Source: Saccharomycopsis crataegensis
Lineage: Eukaryota > Ascomycota > Saccharomycetes > Ascoideales > Saccharomycopsidaceae
Length of the DNA: 64,000 nucleotides
Direction of reading: 5' to 3'
Assembly: GCF_037102585.1 (NCBI RefSeq)
Contig: NW_027043824.1
Span: 124,001-188,000, forward strand
A program made the translations under genes and the position numbers. The first letter of the stretch is position 1. Every line of letters begins with the position of its first letter. Of this stretch, positions 20,701 to 30,907 are shown piece after piece. The notes under the pieces were generated by a model. It worked only from the letters and a program-made list of their open reading frames with translations, did not search any database and was not told the origin of the DNA.

Positions 20701-22311
20701 ATGTCCGAGGAAAAAATTGTGAGTGAAATCCTCATCAACGTTGATTCAGAGCTGGATATTTCAAGCAAAGAAATTAGAATTACTGAAAAAGATGCTGATT
20801 CTTCTTTGCAGTTCCTTGAAGATCATGAACAAGAATTCAAAGATGTTGAGTTTACTGCTGCCGACGAAAAAGAGTTGAGCAAGAATCTTTATTTATGGCT
20901 TTTCCCATTAATCTTCGTGATAAACACCATTCTTTTCGTTGATAAGGCCACTCTATCTTACTCTTCGATTTTGGGGCTTTTTGAATCCACCAATATTAAT
21001 TCCGCACAATATGATGATTTGAATTCTATTTTCTACACCGGTTACACTATCGGTCAATTATTGAACTTTGTCTTACAAAAATCCAATATGGCCAAATATA
21101 TGACTTACATCATCTTTTCTTGGTCCATCATTGTTTTTTGTCATTGTGGTGCTTATAATTTCGGAGGTCTTATTGTTCTTAGATTCATCCTCGGTTTAAT
21201 TGAAAGTACTGTTGTCCCAGCATTGGAAGTCACCATGCTCCAATTTTTCACTCCTAAACAGAGAGCTACTTTACAACCTGTTTTCTGGGTTTCTTGTGTT
21301 GGTAGTCCAGTTATTATTGCTGGTTTCATTGCCTATGGTGTCCTTTGGGCCAAAAATACAATTGCTCCTTGGAAAATCTTTATGATCATCACCGGTGGTT
21401 CCACTTTCTTTGTCGCAATTTGGGTTGCTCTCTTTTATCCATCTGACCCAGTTGGTGCTAAATTCTTGAGTAATAAACAGAAATACTTCTTGATCAAAAA
21501 GATCCAAGGGGAATCTAAGGCATCAATTGTGCAACATGTCGTCAAGAAAGAACAAATTATTGAGTGTATCAAGGATCCGATTTCCTGGTTGTTCACCTTT
21601 TTCTCATTTTTTCTCATGTTGGCTAATAACTTGAATTATCAACAAAACTTGTTATACGTCAGTCTTGGTGTTACTAACTTGGGCTCCACATTGGTTTCCG
21701 TTGCTGGTGGTGGGTTTTCTTCTGTTTTCCATCTCGCTGGTGCTGCTTTTATCTACTTTAGGCCAAACAGTAGTGCCCTTATAACTACATTAGGTTGTAT
21801 TCCATCTGTTGCCGGTGGTATTGCTATGATTACTATTCCATGGGGAAACAAGATGGGGCTTTTGGCCTGTCTTGTCTTGGCTGCCAACACGTACGGTATC
21901 GCTTACATTGTTGGTCTTGGTTGGGCCACTTCTTCTTGTTCTGGTAACACTAAGAGATTTTTCCGTCAGTTTATGTTCATGATTGCCTACGGTATTGCCA
22001 ATATTATCTCTCCTCAATTGTGGAAAGGTAATCAGGGAAATGACAAAGATGGTGTCAACCGCTACTATGCTGCTTGGGTTATTCAAATTGTATTGGCCTG
22101 GATCGGTACACCTGTTATTGCTTGGATCATTCACTTCACTTTGAAGAGTAGAAACAAGAAGAGATTGGCCACTATTGAAGCTAAAGGTAAAGAGTCTCTT
22201 GGTGCTGTTGTCAAAACCGACGGGAATGGTCATGAAATTATTGATAAAGTCAACATTGCTAACTTAGACCTTACTGATCTCGAAAACAAAAGTTTTATTT
22301 ATCCGTTATAG
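20701..22311 (+). CDS. Dal5-family major facilitator transporter, copy 2
   Basis: Encodes 536 residues from the ATG at 20701 (MSEEKIVSEI); an upstream in-frame start at 20632 would add a stretch absent from the paralog, so it is rejected. The protein is highly similar to copy 1 over its whole length, with FVDKATLSYSSILGLFES, GYTIGQLLNFVLQK, ALEVTMLQFFTPKQRA and the shared C-terminal tail ending in FIYPL. Same subfamily as Dal5/Yct1/Soa1, a plasma-membrane symporter of organic anions. The N- and C-terminal tails diverge most. It is divergent from the dioxygenase gene. Confidence 0.92.
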   Translation: MSEEKIVSEILINVDSELDISSKEIRITEKDADSSLQFLEDHEQEFKDVEFTAADEKELSKNLYLWLFPLIFVINTILFVDKATLSYSSILGLFESTNINSAQYDDLNSIFYTGYTIGQLLNFVLQKSNMAKYMTYIIFSWSIIVFCHCGAYNFGGLIVLRFILGLIESTVVPALEVTMLQFFTPKQRATLQPVFWVSCVGSPVIIAGFIAYGVLWAKNTIAPWKIFMIITGGSTFFVAIWVALFYPSDPVGAKFLSNKQKYFLIKKIQGESKASIVQHVVKKEQIIECIKDPISWLFTFFSFFLMLANNLNYQQNLLYVSLGVTNLGSTLVSVAGGGFSSVFHLAGAAFIYFRPNSSALITTLGCIPSVAGGIAMITIPWGNKMGLLACLVLAANTYGIAYIVGLGWATSSCSGNTKRFFRQFMFMIAYGIANIISPQLWKGNQGNDKDGVNRYYAAWVIQIVLAWIGTPVIAWIIHFTLKSRNKKRLATIEAKGKESLGAVVKTDGNGHEIIDKVNIANLDLTDLENKSFIYPL

Positions 22312-24063
22312 GCAACAAATCTTCCTTTTTATTTCATTTTTTTTTCTATCCCAAAGTCCAACTTTTCTTAAGGATCCCCTCCCTCTATTGTTTTACCAGA
22401 ATTATAAGTCGTAGATCTTAATAATTTTGCTCAACATGATAAAAATACATAGTTGCATCACATATATGATGACAACTTTCTTTAAATATCAATGATACTG
22501 TCTATTCTAATTTTATTACTGCTAAATATTTTCATATTTTGTTTAATTTAAACAATTATTGTGTATCTCGCTGGAGGTACTTTGGTTTTAACAATAAATG
22601 ATAAAATTCTGCACTTCAATAAAAATAATTTTGTCATAAACATCAATACTGTTAATTTGACAGCAAGATGGTGTGATGGATGATGCCAGAAATTTATACG
22701 GGATGATGAATACAACAATAAATCATACCGAATCCTCTGGCAGTGTAATATTAGCTTAAAATCCAACAAAATACCATTACGCTATAACATTATACAGCAC
22801 ACACACATCATATAATATTTGAGCAAGGGTTATTTATAACTTTCCCATGCTAATAAAAAAAAAAAAGATAAAAAGAAAAAAATATGGGTTCATCATATCC
22901 CCTAAATTAAAGATTGTATCAGCAAATCTAACTTAAATAAAAGAAAGCCCACCAAGCCAGCCCCCAGAAATCTTTATGATTGATTCCAATCATAACAGAG
23001 ATTTTCTAGTCTTTCCTGTTAAAATATTATTTTTGCCAATCCATAAAAAATTACTCTCAAAGGTTGCTAAGCAGCAATGGCATCAATTTATATATCCTCA
23101 CTGAATGAGGACTAAAAAAAGTAGGTTACTTTGAAAACATACACATATTCAACTTAGGATCTGAACAATTTTTTTACCATTGAGTAGAATTCAACAAAAA
23201 GATAAACAAAGGATTAATACTCTACAATTGAAATATATTGAAGAACAAGAATATAAGGACGATCCCCAACATAGAAAATGTCACTATTGCGGACTCGAAA
23301 CCGTCTCTCAAGACCAACAACATGAATCACCAGAACTCCAAGTCAAGATCAAAATGACCCATTTCCTAATTCAATGCCCATTATCAACCGAATTATGGTC
23401 AAGATTGAAAATCTCAATTCCATTAGCGTGTAATAACTTAATCGCTCCCAATCATTCAGAATCAACAATCAAAAAGATCGACCGCTATCTATGCTATCAG
23501 CGCAAACTCTCGCGTCTAAGATATCATAACCAAATTAATTGGAACACATCAATTAACAACTTGATTTATATCATTACTAATGGGAGCTGACTAGTCGATT
23601 AAAACAAAAAATTATCAAAAACAAAAACAAAAAAAAAATAATTGTCAAAAACAATAACAAAAAACATTTTACTTAAATATTAACAATTATCACTAAAGGG
23701 TTTCTCACCAAATGATATGGTTTTCCCTAACATATATAGTGAGCATTAGCTTATAAGATTTTACATAGATATATATAATTATATAATTATATATTTATAT
23801 ATTTATATATATATTTATTAATAAATCGAACTATGAAGGAAAAAAAAAAACATGTGGCAGAGAAAAAACAAATCTGTTTTCTTCGTGGTTATTCCCAGGG
23901 ATACAGGGTGTGATACCCTGTGATAATGTATTTTGTTATGAGCGTTGTTTGCTCAATAGCCGTTTCTTGGGGGAAGGGCCGCCTAAATAATTACAATCAT
24001 GAAGGCTGAGAGATCATCAATTGGTTGGAACTACAATAGAAAATAAATAAAAGTATACAAAAA
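22312..24063. other. Intergenic region enclosing a LINE remnant
   Basis: About 1.75 kb before BZZ1. The first part (22312-23150) is AT-rich without coding signs. 23164-23665 is a LINE 3' end (separate entry). 23760-23830 is an AT-rich low-complexity stretch. A 7-bp-stem hairpin lies at 23903-23921. Confidence 0.6.
23164..23665 (+). mobile_element. 3' end of a LINE (L1-like) retrotransposon, 5'-truncated
   Basis: An open frame without an ATG (about 141 codons up to the TGA at 23588-23590) encodes a CCHC zinc-binding motif typical of the C-terminus of L1-like ORF2 proteins: CHYCG, then HFLIQCPLSTELW, then a basic helical tail with DRYLCYQRKLSRLRYH. No reverse transcriptase domain lies upstream, so only the terminal part was retained. 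After the stop the DNA becomes an A-rich tail built of CAAAAA-type units (to about 23665), as expected for target-primed insertion. Candida Zorro elements are the nearest relatives I can think of; the assignment rests on motif layout alone. Confidence 0.65.
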
Positions 24064-26096
24064 ATGACAGAAATACAGAATGTTAGCATTGGCACTGAGT
24101 TGAAAGTATGTCTTTTAATCCCTTCTGTCCTTCTTCATTTCTTGCATGGAAACATGCCTTCTGTTATCTTCAAAATCAAGATCATTCAATACTAATATCA
24201 TTGCTTGTCGTTTAGGATGGATTCAAAACCACTAATAAATGGCTTCTGAACAATCTATCGTGGTTGACAGATATCGAATATTTCTACAAACAGCGTGCCC
24301 TCATTGAAAAAGAATACGCCACCAAACTTCAAGCTTTGTGTTCGGAATCATTCAAAAGAAAGGCCAAATGCACCACCGTGGTCAGCGTGGGTGACGAGCC
24401 AACAATCACTCCCGGATCACTTGAGAACTCTACCATGGTTGTCTGGAATGAGATTTTGAATAAAACAGAATTGATTTCGAAAGACAAGATGAAGTTTGCC
24501 AATGATATGAACGTCAACGTTGCTGATAAGATCACAAATTTCAAGAGAACTGCCGAGACGTTACAAAGGAAGTACGGCGAATTAAATGATTTGATTATCA
24601 AGGAAAAAGAAACTGCGGTGAGTGATTTGAAGAAAGCAAAACACGGATATGACAGTTCTTGCGAAGATGTGGAGCATGTCAGATCAAAAATCGAGAAATC
24701 ACTGAAGGAAAAATTGCAGAAGAAATTGGGAGAAAAAGAAGTGAAAATGAATATTAGTAAAAACTCTTACTTGATTAAAATCAATCAAGCTAATAGATTG
24801 AAAGATAAATTCTATTATCAAGATTTGCCAGAAATTTTGGATGGCCTACAAGATCTTAATGAGTTCAAAACCATTGAATTGGGAAAGATTTGGAAAGATT
24901 GCATTACCTTGGAAACCGATTGTAATAACTCTCTTAATCAACATTTACAATCATCAGTGGAAATAATTGATAAGAATAATTATCAGTTAGATACTATCAT
25001 GTTTATCAAGCACAATCTTTCACAATGGAACGAACCACCAGATTTCTATTATGAACCATCCCCAATATGGCATGAAGATGATGATATGGTTGTGAAGCCT
25101 GACGAATTAAATGATTTGAAGAAAAAAGTGGATCAGGCAAATAAAAAATATTCGGAATGCGATCGTACTTGCGAAAATCTTCAAGTCAAAATCAGCGAAG
25201 TCAATCAAATCAAGATGGACATGAAAAAGAATGGGAACGTTGATGAAAAATATAACAAGAAATTCTCGTATTATCTTGACGAAAATATTCAATGTTTGAA
25301 GTTGTTTGTGGTCAGTGATAATAAGAAGGTTTCTGCGGAAGTGGAGCTTGAATATATCCAGTCAAACGTTGGTGACCAAGATTTGACCATAACCGGGCCG
25401 ATAGAACAAAAGAAAAAAGGCCATTTGAGTTTTTTCAAAAGAGGCAATAAACAAGGGACGAAAACCAATGGTTCTAGTGGCGACGTCGCTAGTATTTCCA
25501 CTAACACTAGTGGTGAAGTTGCTTCATTAGCTTCGGAAAGAAGAAGTGTCAGCGGTGGAGGCGGCGGCGGTGGAATCAAGTCAATGATGGCATCGAGATT
25601 TCATCATTCAAGTGCGCCATCTGGTGGAAGTGAGAAAATCACTATTGATGAGGGGAAAGCCTTGTACGAATATCAGGCTACCGCTGATGATGAAGTGCAA
25701 ATGAAGGCTGGAGAAACTTTTGAGGTTACAGAAACGGATGATGGCTCAGGATGGACCAAAATCAAAAAAGATAATGGTACGGTAGGATTAGTACCAACTT
25801 CGTACATTGTCATCAACAAAGTTCAGAAAACAATTTCTCGAGCACCTTCAGGAATTAGTGCTCCACCTAGTAGGAAATCATCTGTGCCTCCAAAGGTTGC
25901 CCCAAAAAGGGGTGCAAAAAAGCTACCTCAGGCTAAAGCATTATACGCATACCAAGCGGAAGGTGATGATGAATTGTCCTTGATTGCTGGAGAAACAATT
26001 GCCATTACAGAGGCGGATGATGGTTCAGGATGGACTATGGGGGAACTGAAGGGTGCCAAGGGGTTATTTCCAACCAGTTATGTCCAATTTTTGTGA
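24064..26096 (+). CDS. BZZ1: F-BAR/SH3 actin-patch protein Bzz1 (spliced)
   Basis: Join of 24064-24105 and 24216-26096, giving 640 residues (S. cerevisiae Bzz1 is 633). The 110-nt intron has a GTATGT donor, TACTAAT at 24190-24196 and a TAG acceptor; the joined peptide is IGTELKDGFKTTNKWL. Residues ~1-280 form the F-BAR domain with coiled coil, including INQANRLKDKFYYQDLPEIL. Two SH3 domains follow, beginning KALYEYQATADDEVQ and KALYAYQAEGDDELS, both ending in (L/F)(V/F)PTSY. A Gly-rich linker precedes the first SH3. Bzz1 binds Las17/WASP and type I myosins to drive Arp2/3 actin assembly at endocytic sites. Confidence 0.95.
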
Positions 26097-26163
26097 ATAA
26101 ATATAGAATCAAAAAGTTAAAAATATTTGATGATTTGTCACATATTAAGCATGCGATGTGTAA

Positions 26164-26194
<31 letters not shown>

Positions 26195-26699
26195 ATTACT
26201 TTTTCTTGACTACTTGGAATAAATAAGCTTCCCAGATCCTTTATATCTGAATTTAGTGAGGCCCACGATAAATAAGAGCTAAGTAGTAGAAAATGTCCCT
26301 TAACGACCCATCGCAATGGATCACGTTTGCAGCCCGGTGCCGTAAGTTTGTGCAGAGCGGGAATGAAAAATTTCGAAAAAGAACAAATCACTATCAAAAG
26401 ACTCGTAATTGGACACAACAGAAAACATATTTTCAATTTTCCAGTGTTGGAGGTGTTTGCGCGCGTGTGTGTATTCTGCTCCTTTCACAATTTATTATAG
26501 AATCATCAATTTCACGTTTATAGATTTAACATTGCTGTTACAATTGTCGTTCTATAGCCAGAGTCCGAAGTTTGACACCTGATAGAGTCATTTTTAATCA
26601 TAAACAAAAGGGACGTTTTACAATAACCTAAACATTACATTGCAAATTCCAAAGAGGCAGGACCGTTTATAATAGAGATATATAAGAAATTAATTAACC
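26097..26699. other. Intergenic region before ARF3
   Basis: Contains a TTTTTC tandem repeat around 26167-26192 and a 76-codon ORF at 26293-26523 that starts in a good context (AAAATGTC) but has no recognised relative. Otherwise AT-rich. Confidence 0.5.
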
Positions 26700-27406
<707 letters not shown>

Positions 27407-28198
27407 TCAAATCCCCTGATAACTTTTGACCTGGGGATGGAGTTTTCACCTCGATTTTGGTTTTGCTGAATGATTTGGTTATTGCTTGTGCGTGTTTTTT
27501 TTTTTTTTTTTTGTCTGTGTGCTTTCTTTCTACTTAGTTATCTTTTGCTTAATTTGGTAATCCTTTTGTTGATTTTTGTTTAAACTAGATTATCGTATAT
27601 CCAATGTTTTTTTCCGTTCTTTTCCGCCTTTTTCTTTTTTTTTTTTTTTGTGTGTATCTTTTCAATAGGAAAGCTCAGGGCAAACAGCAAATTTATTATC
27701 AGTTTTCTCTTTTTATTCTTTTTTTTCACTCCTATCTCATTTGACTCACTCTTCGGAGCCTCTTCAACTTTTCTCTTTACTTTTTTTTTTCTGATTCTCA
27801 TACTATACCCTAATATTTTTTCTTTGCTTCATTTATATCTACTTAATGTTCTACTTAAATTTATTACTTTCAAATATTTCATTCGCTTTCTAATTCGTTC
27901 TGCTTTAATTGACACCAGAGCATTCTTGTATCTCTTGCGTCCCATATACCCTAATAACTGAAAAAGTATAAACTCCCATCACCCAAAACCTGTGCCCATT
28001 TTCATATATCTTAAAACCAATAGGATACTTGACCTTGAAAGTACAGATTTATTCTTTTAATAAAAGTAAATTCTCGTTAAACATCAAACTATATCATAGA
28101 GAAAAAAAAATCCTACAAAAAATACCAATAAAAAACAGGGTTTGAGAATGAAAAATTTATTAAAAATTTGTTAGTTTTTGGTACATTGAGTCGAACAT
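27407..28198. other. Convergent T-rich region
   Basis: About 0.8 kb between the 3' ends of ARF3 and RPS7, dominated by poly-T tracts (around 27500 and 27640). No gene recognised. Confidence 0.6.
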
Positions 28199-29284
28199 TT
28201 AGTAATCACCTGGGATTTCAAAGACAACTTGTTTACCAGTCAACTTGTTGTAAACGGATTGGAAGGATTCCAACTTGTAGTCAACGTTGGAAGAGTCCTT
28301 GGAGTCCAACAAAACTTTCTGGACCTTGTTACCACCGACCAAGTATCTGACTCTCTTACCAACAATTTCAGTTGGGAAAACCAAGTCTTCCAAGATCTTG
28401 TCGTGAACGGCAGTCAAAGTTCTGGATCTTGGTCTCTTTTGTTGTTGTCTGGAAGTTCTACCTGGCTTTGGCAAGATTCTTCTTTCAGCCAAGAAAACAA
28501 CGTGTCTGTCTGGGAACTTCTTTTCCAATTCTCTGGTCAATCTGATTTGGACTTTGTGGTAGGCACTCAAAGATGGAACTGGGACAAAGACAACAATAGC
28601 CTTCTTACCACCGGCGACATCAATCTAAAAAGGAAAAACTTGTTAGTATACAAATCTCTCTAGATTTATATAAAGAAGCAATACCAACTTCATAAAATAG
28701 TGTTGTATGTACTAGATAATCATCAACCCACAGGGAAAAAAAAATTCTCACATCTCCAGCGGTTTCAACTTTCGAATCGCACAACAGTCAAATAAGAGGC
28801 TTCATGACGATTAATACATTGATGTGATGAAAAATTTGGATTCTTTCTTGTCCTCCATACGATCAAATTTCAACGTCATGATTTGACAACTATTCGACGA
28901 TCGTTATTTTTTTTGGACTGCTTCATGACCCATATGATTACTTGATATTTAATAGCAGTACTAACACGCTTCTGTTGAAACTCCGTTGACCTTGAAAATT
29001 TACAAACTGCCCAAAAATGATCCAACTATACTTCATTTAATAACACTTGAGTCCCCCTTGATTTTCTTTCCAGTACAATACAACACCATGGTTTATTTGA
29101 TAGTTTCCGAGTAACAAATATTGATGTGAAAAAAAAAACTTACTTCCTTGATGGATTTGAATTGTAACAATCTCAAATCAGCCTTCAATTCTGGAGTGTG
29201 AGCTTCCAAGTCAATGAAGGCTTGGGCAACTTGCAATTCAAGTTCAGTTGGTTCAGAAGATAAGATCTTAGCTTGGGCTGACAT
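28199..29284 (-). CDS. RPS7: 40S ribosomal protein eS7 (Rps7), spliced
   Basis: Minus-strand join of 29144-29284 and 28199-28624, giving 188 residues (S. cerevisiae Rps7A is 190). Exon 1 encodes 47 residues ending in LLQFKSIKE at a GTAAGT donor; exon 2 starts [19 protein letters not shown]. The 519-nt intron (28625-29143) has TACTAAC at 28642-28648 on the minus strand and a TAG acceptor, and is much the longest intron in the window. Other landmarks are [20 protein letters not shown] and [20 protein letters not shown]. The start is MSAQAK at 29284, not the further-upstream in-frame ATG. Leucine codons are almost all TTG, as expected for a highly expressed gene. Confidence 0.97.
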
Positions 29285-29458
29285 TGTTGATGATGTTTTT
29301 CCTATTGCTATCAATTATTCAATTAGGTCTGTTTGACAATTTTTGGTTAAACCAGTTCAATTTTTTTTTCTCCCCACCCTCCGTCTGTGTGGTGTGCGAG
29401 TAGCGAAAAAAACGAGAGGAAGAAAAAAAAAAAAGGGAAGAAAGTGGGCTGTCAATAA

Positions 29459-29502
29459 CGTGACTTGCCCTATATGATAGCACGTGACAGATTAGGGCTA
29501 AT
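29459..29502 (-). promoter_or_regulatory. Putative Cbf1 and Tbf1 sites upstream of RPS7
   Basis: About 175-220 bp before the RPS7 start lie an imperfect E-box (AACGTGAC near 29458), a perfect CACGTGAC (29481-29488) and TTAGGGCTAA (29492-29501). In Candida albicans, ribosomal-protein genes are known to use Cbf1 (CACGTG) with Tbf1 (TTAGGG-like) sites, and this arrangement fits that regime. Site identity is by motif only. Confidence 0.55.
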
Positions 29503-29655
29503 GAAAATTAAAAATGTTACCAATACTTGGGTTAGTAGGGGGATCTACAATTATAATCAACTAATTAGCCAAAAATAAAGCAGAAGAAAATAAGCAAAGC
29601 AAACGATAATTTATTATTAGAATAATGATACACAAGATATTCGGCTGTAGGCCCT

Positions 29656-30510
29656 TCATTCTTGGGTTGTGAATTCACCATTACTTTCACCAAAGTATGC
29701 CTTATTAGCAATTCCATTCACGAACAACCCAGTCTCCACCACCCCAACAAGGCCCTTGATATCATTATGTAACTTTTGTGGATTGGAAATCTCACCAAAA
29801 TCAGCATCGATTAAGAAATTGTTATTGTCCGTCACCACTGGGCCTGCTTTGGCGGATCCACCTTGTCTAACAATAGCCTTGACGGCTCCCAATTTGTATA
29901 AATCTTTAAGGACTCTGGCATAGGAAACTGGCACCACTTCGATTGGAACCCCTTTCTTCCAGGCAACTCCTAAGTGCTTTGGTGATTTCTTACGGAAATC
30001 AGCAACGACAATGAACTTCTTCGAACTGCTGGCAACGAGTTTTTCTTGGAATAAACAGGCCCCTCCCCCCTTGATCAAATTCAATTGATAGTCGACTTCG
30101 TCAGCCCCATCAAAGGCAATTTCGATTTCTGGATATTGCTCAATTCTCCCTAACTTCATGCCATTATCGATGATTAGTTGTTGGGACTGGAACCCTGTTG
30201 GAATACAGACAAAGTTGGCCTTGTTTGGCAATTGCCCGATTCTTTCTGCAGCGTACACTACTGTAGAACCAGACCCAATACCAACAACGACTTCCCCGGT
30301 GGCTTCGTGAGGAAAGTTTTCATCCACCGCCTTGTAAGCAGCTACTCTTTTAGCCGATTCCAAAGGATCGGATAATGGTGGTAATTCATGTATTTGCTTC
30401 AACTTACTAGTCATCTTGCGGGTGAGTTGATGATTCAATGGCCGGGGTAAAAAAGTGGAGACAGATTTGTGGTTGATTAGAGGTAAAACACAAGAAAGGC
30501 TTCTCAACAT
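29656..30510 (-). CDS. RKI1: Ribose-5-phosphate ketol-isomerase (Rki1)
   Basis: The long form is 284 residues from the ATG at 30510; an internal ATG at 30414 gives 252 residues, the usual size for cytosolic enzymes. Catalytic-site landmarks are [30 protein letters not shown]-equivalent [54 protein letters not shown] and [20 protein letters not shown]. The enzyme interconverts ribose-5-phosphate and ribulose-5-phosphate in the pentose phosphate pathway. The extra 32 residues ([15 protein letters not shown]...) are rich in Leu, Ser and Arg with no acidic residue, resembling a mitochondrial presequence, so alternative starts could give two locations; the shorter form is the conservative choice. 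Confidence 0.95.
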   Translation of the reverse strand: MLRSLSCVLPLINHKSVSTFLPRPLNHQLTRKMTSKLKQIHELPPLSDPLESAKRVAAYKAVDENFPHEATGEVVVGIGSGSTVVYAAERIGQLPNKANFVCIPTGFQSQQLIIDNGMKLGRIEQYPEIEIAFDGADEVDYQLNLIKGGGACLFQEKLVASSSKKFIVVADFRKKSPKHLGVAWKKGVPIEVVPVSYARVLKDLYKLGAVKAIVRQGGSAKAGPVVTDNNNFLIDADFGEISNPQKLHNDIKGLVGVVETGLFVNGIANKAYFGESNGEFTTQE

Positions 30511-30907
30511 AAAACTGAAGGTATATTGAGGTCCACAGAGACAAATAGAGTGTGATCAGAGAATATCTCTGGGTGGTCGGTTTAATGTATATCTATAGAA
30601 ATAACTGGCAATTAATAAAGCTGTCAGTCATAATTTAGGAACGTTTTTTTGTGATTTTTTTTTGGTGGACCCCGAAAATTGCACGTGCGGGGAATGGAAT
30701 AGATTATTAGTATTAAATCAGAACAACTATAGCAGAGGAGAAAGCAGTAAAGTAGCAAATAGATAGTAAAATAATAATAATGCAAATTTTTATATAGTAT
30801 AGCACATAGACTTTTCCTTTTTCTGTTGCAAATAGAACCAAAAATGAAAGGATGTGAAAAAGATTTTTTTTTTTTTTTTTTTAGGCAGATCCACACCACT
30901 ATTGCAT
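30511..30907. other. Intergenic region upstream of RKI1
   Basis: About 0.4 kb with a CACGTG at 30682-30687 and poly-T tracts near 30654 and 30865. No gene. Confidence 0.6.

Noticed and set aside
26293-26523. 76-codon ORF with a good start context before ARF3
   Set aside because: No recognised relative; the second half is an unlikely Gly/Cys/Val mix. Kept only as a note in the intergenic entry.
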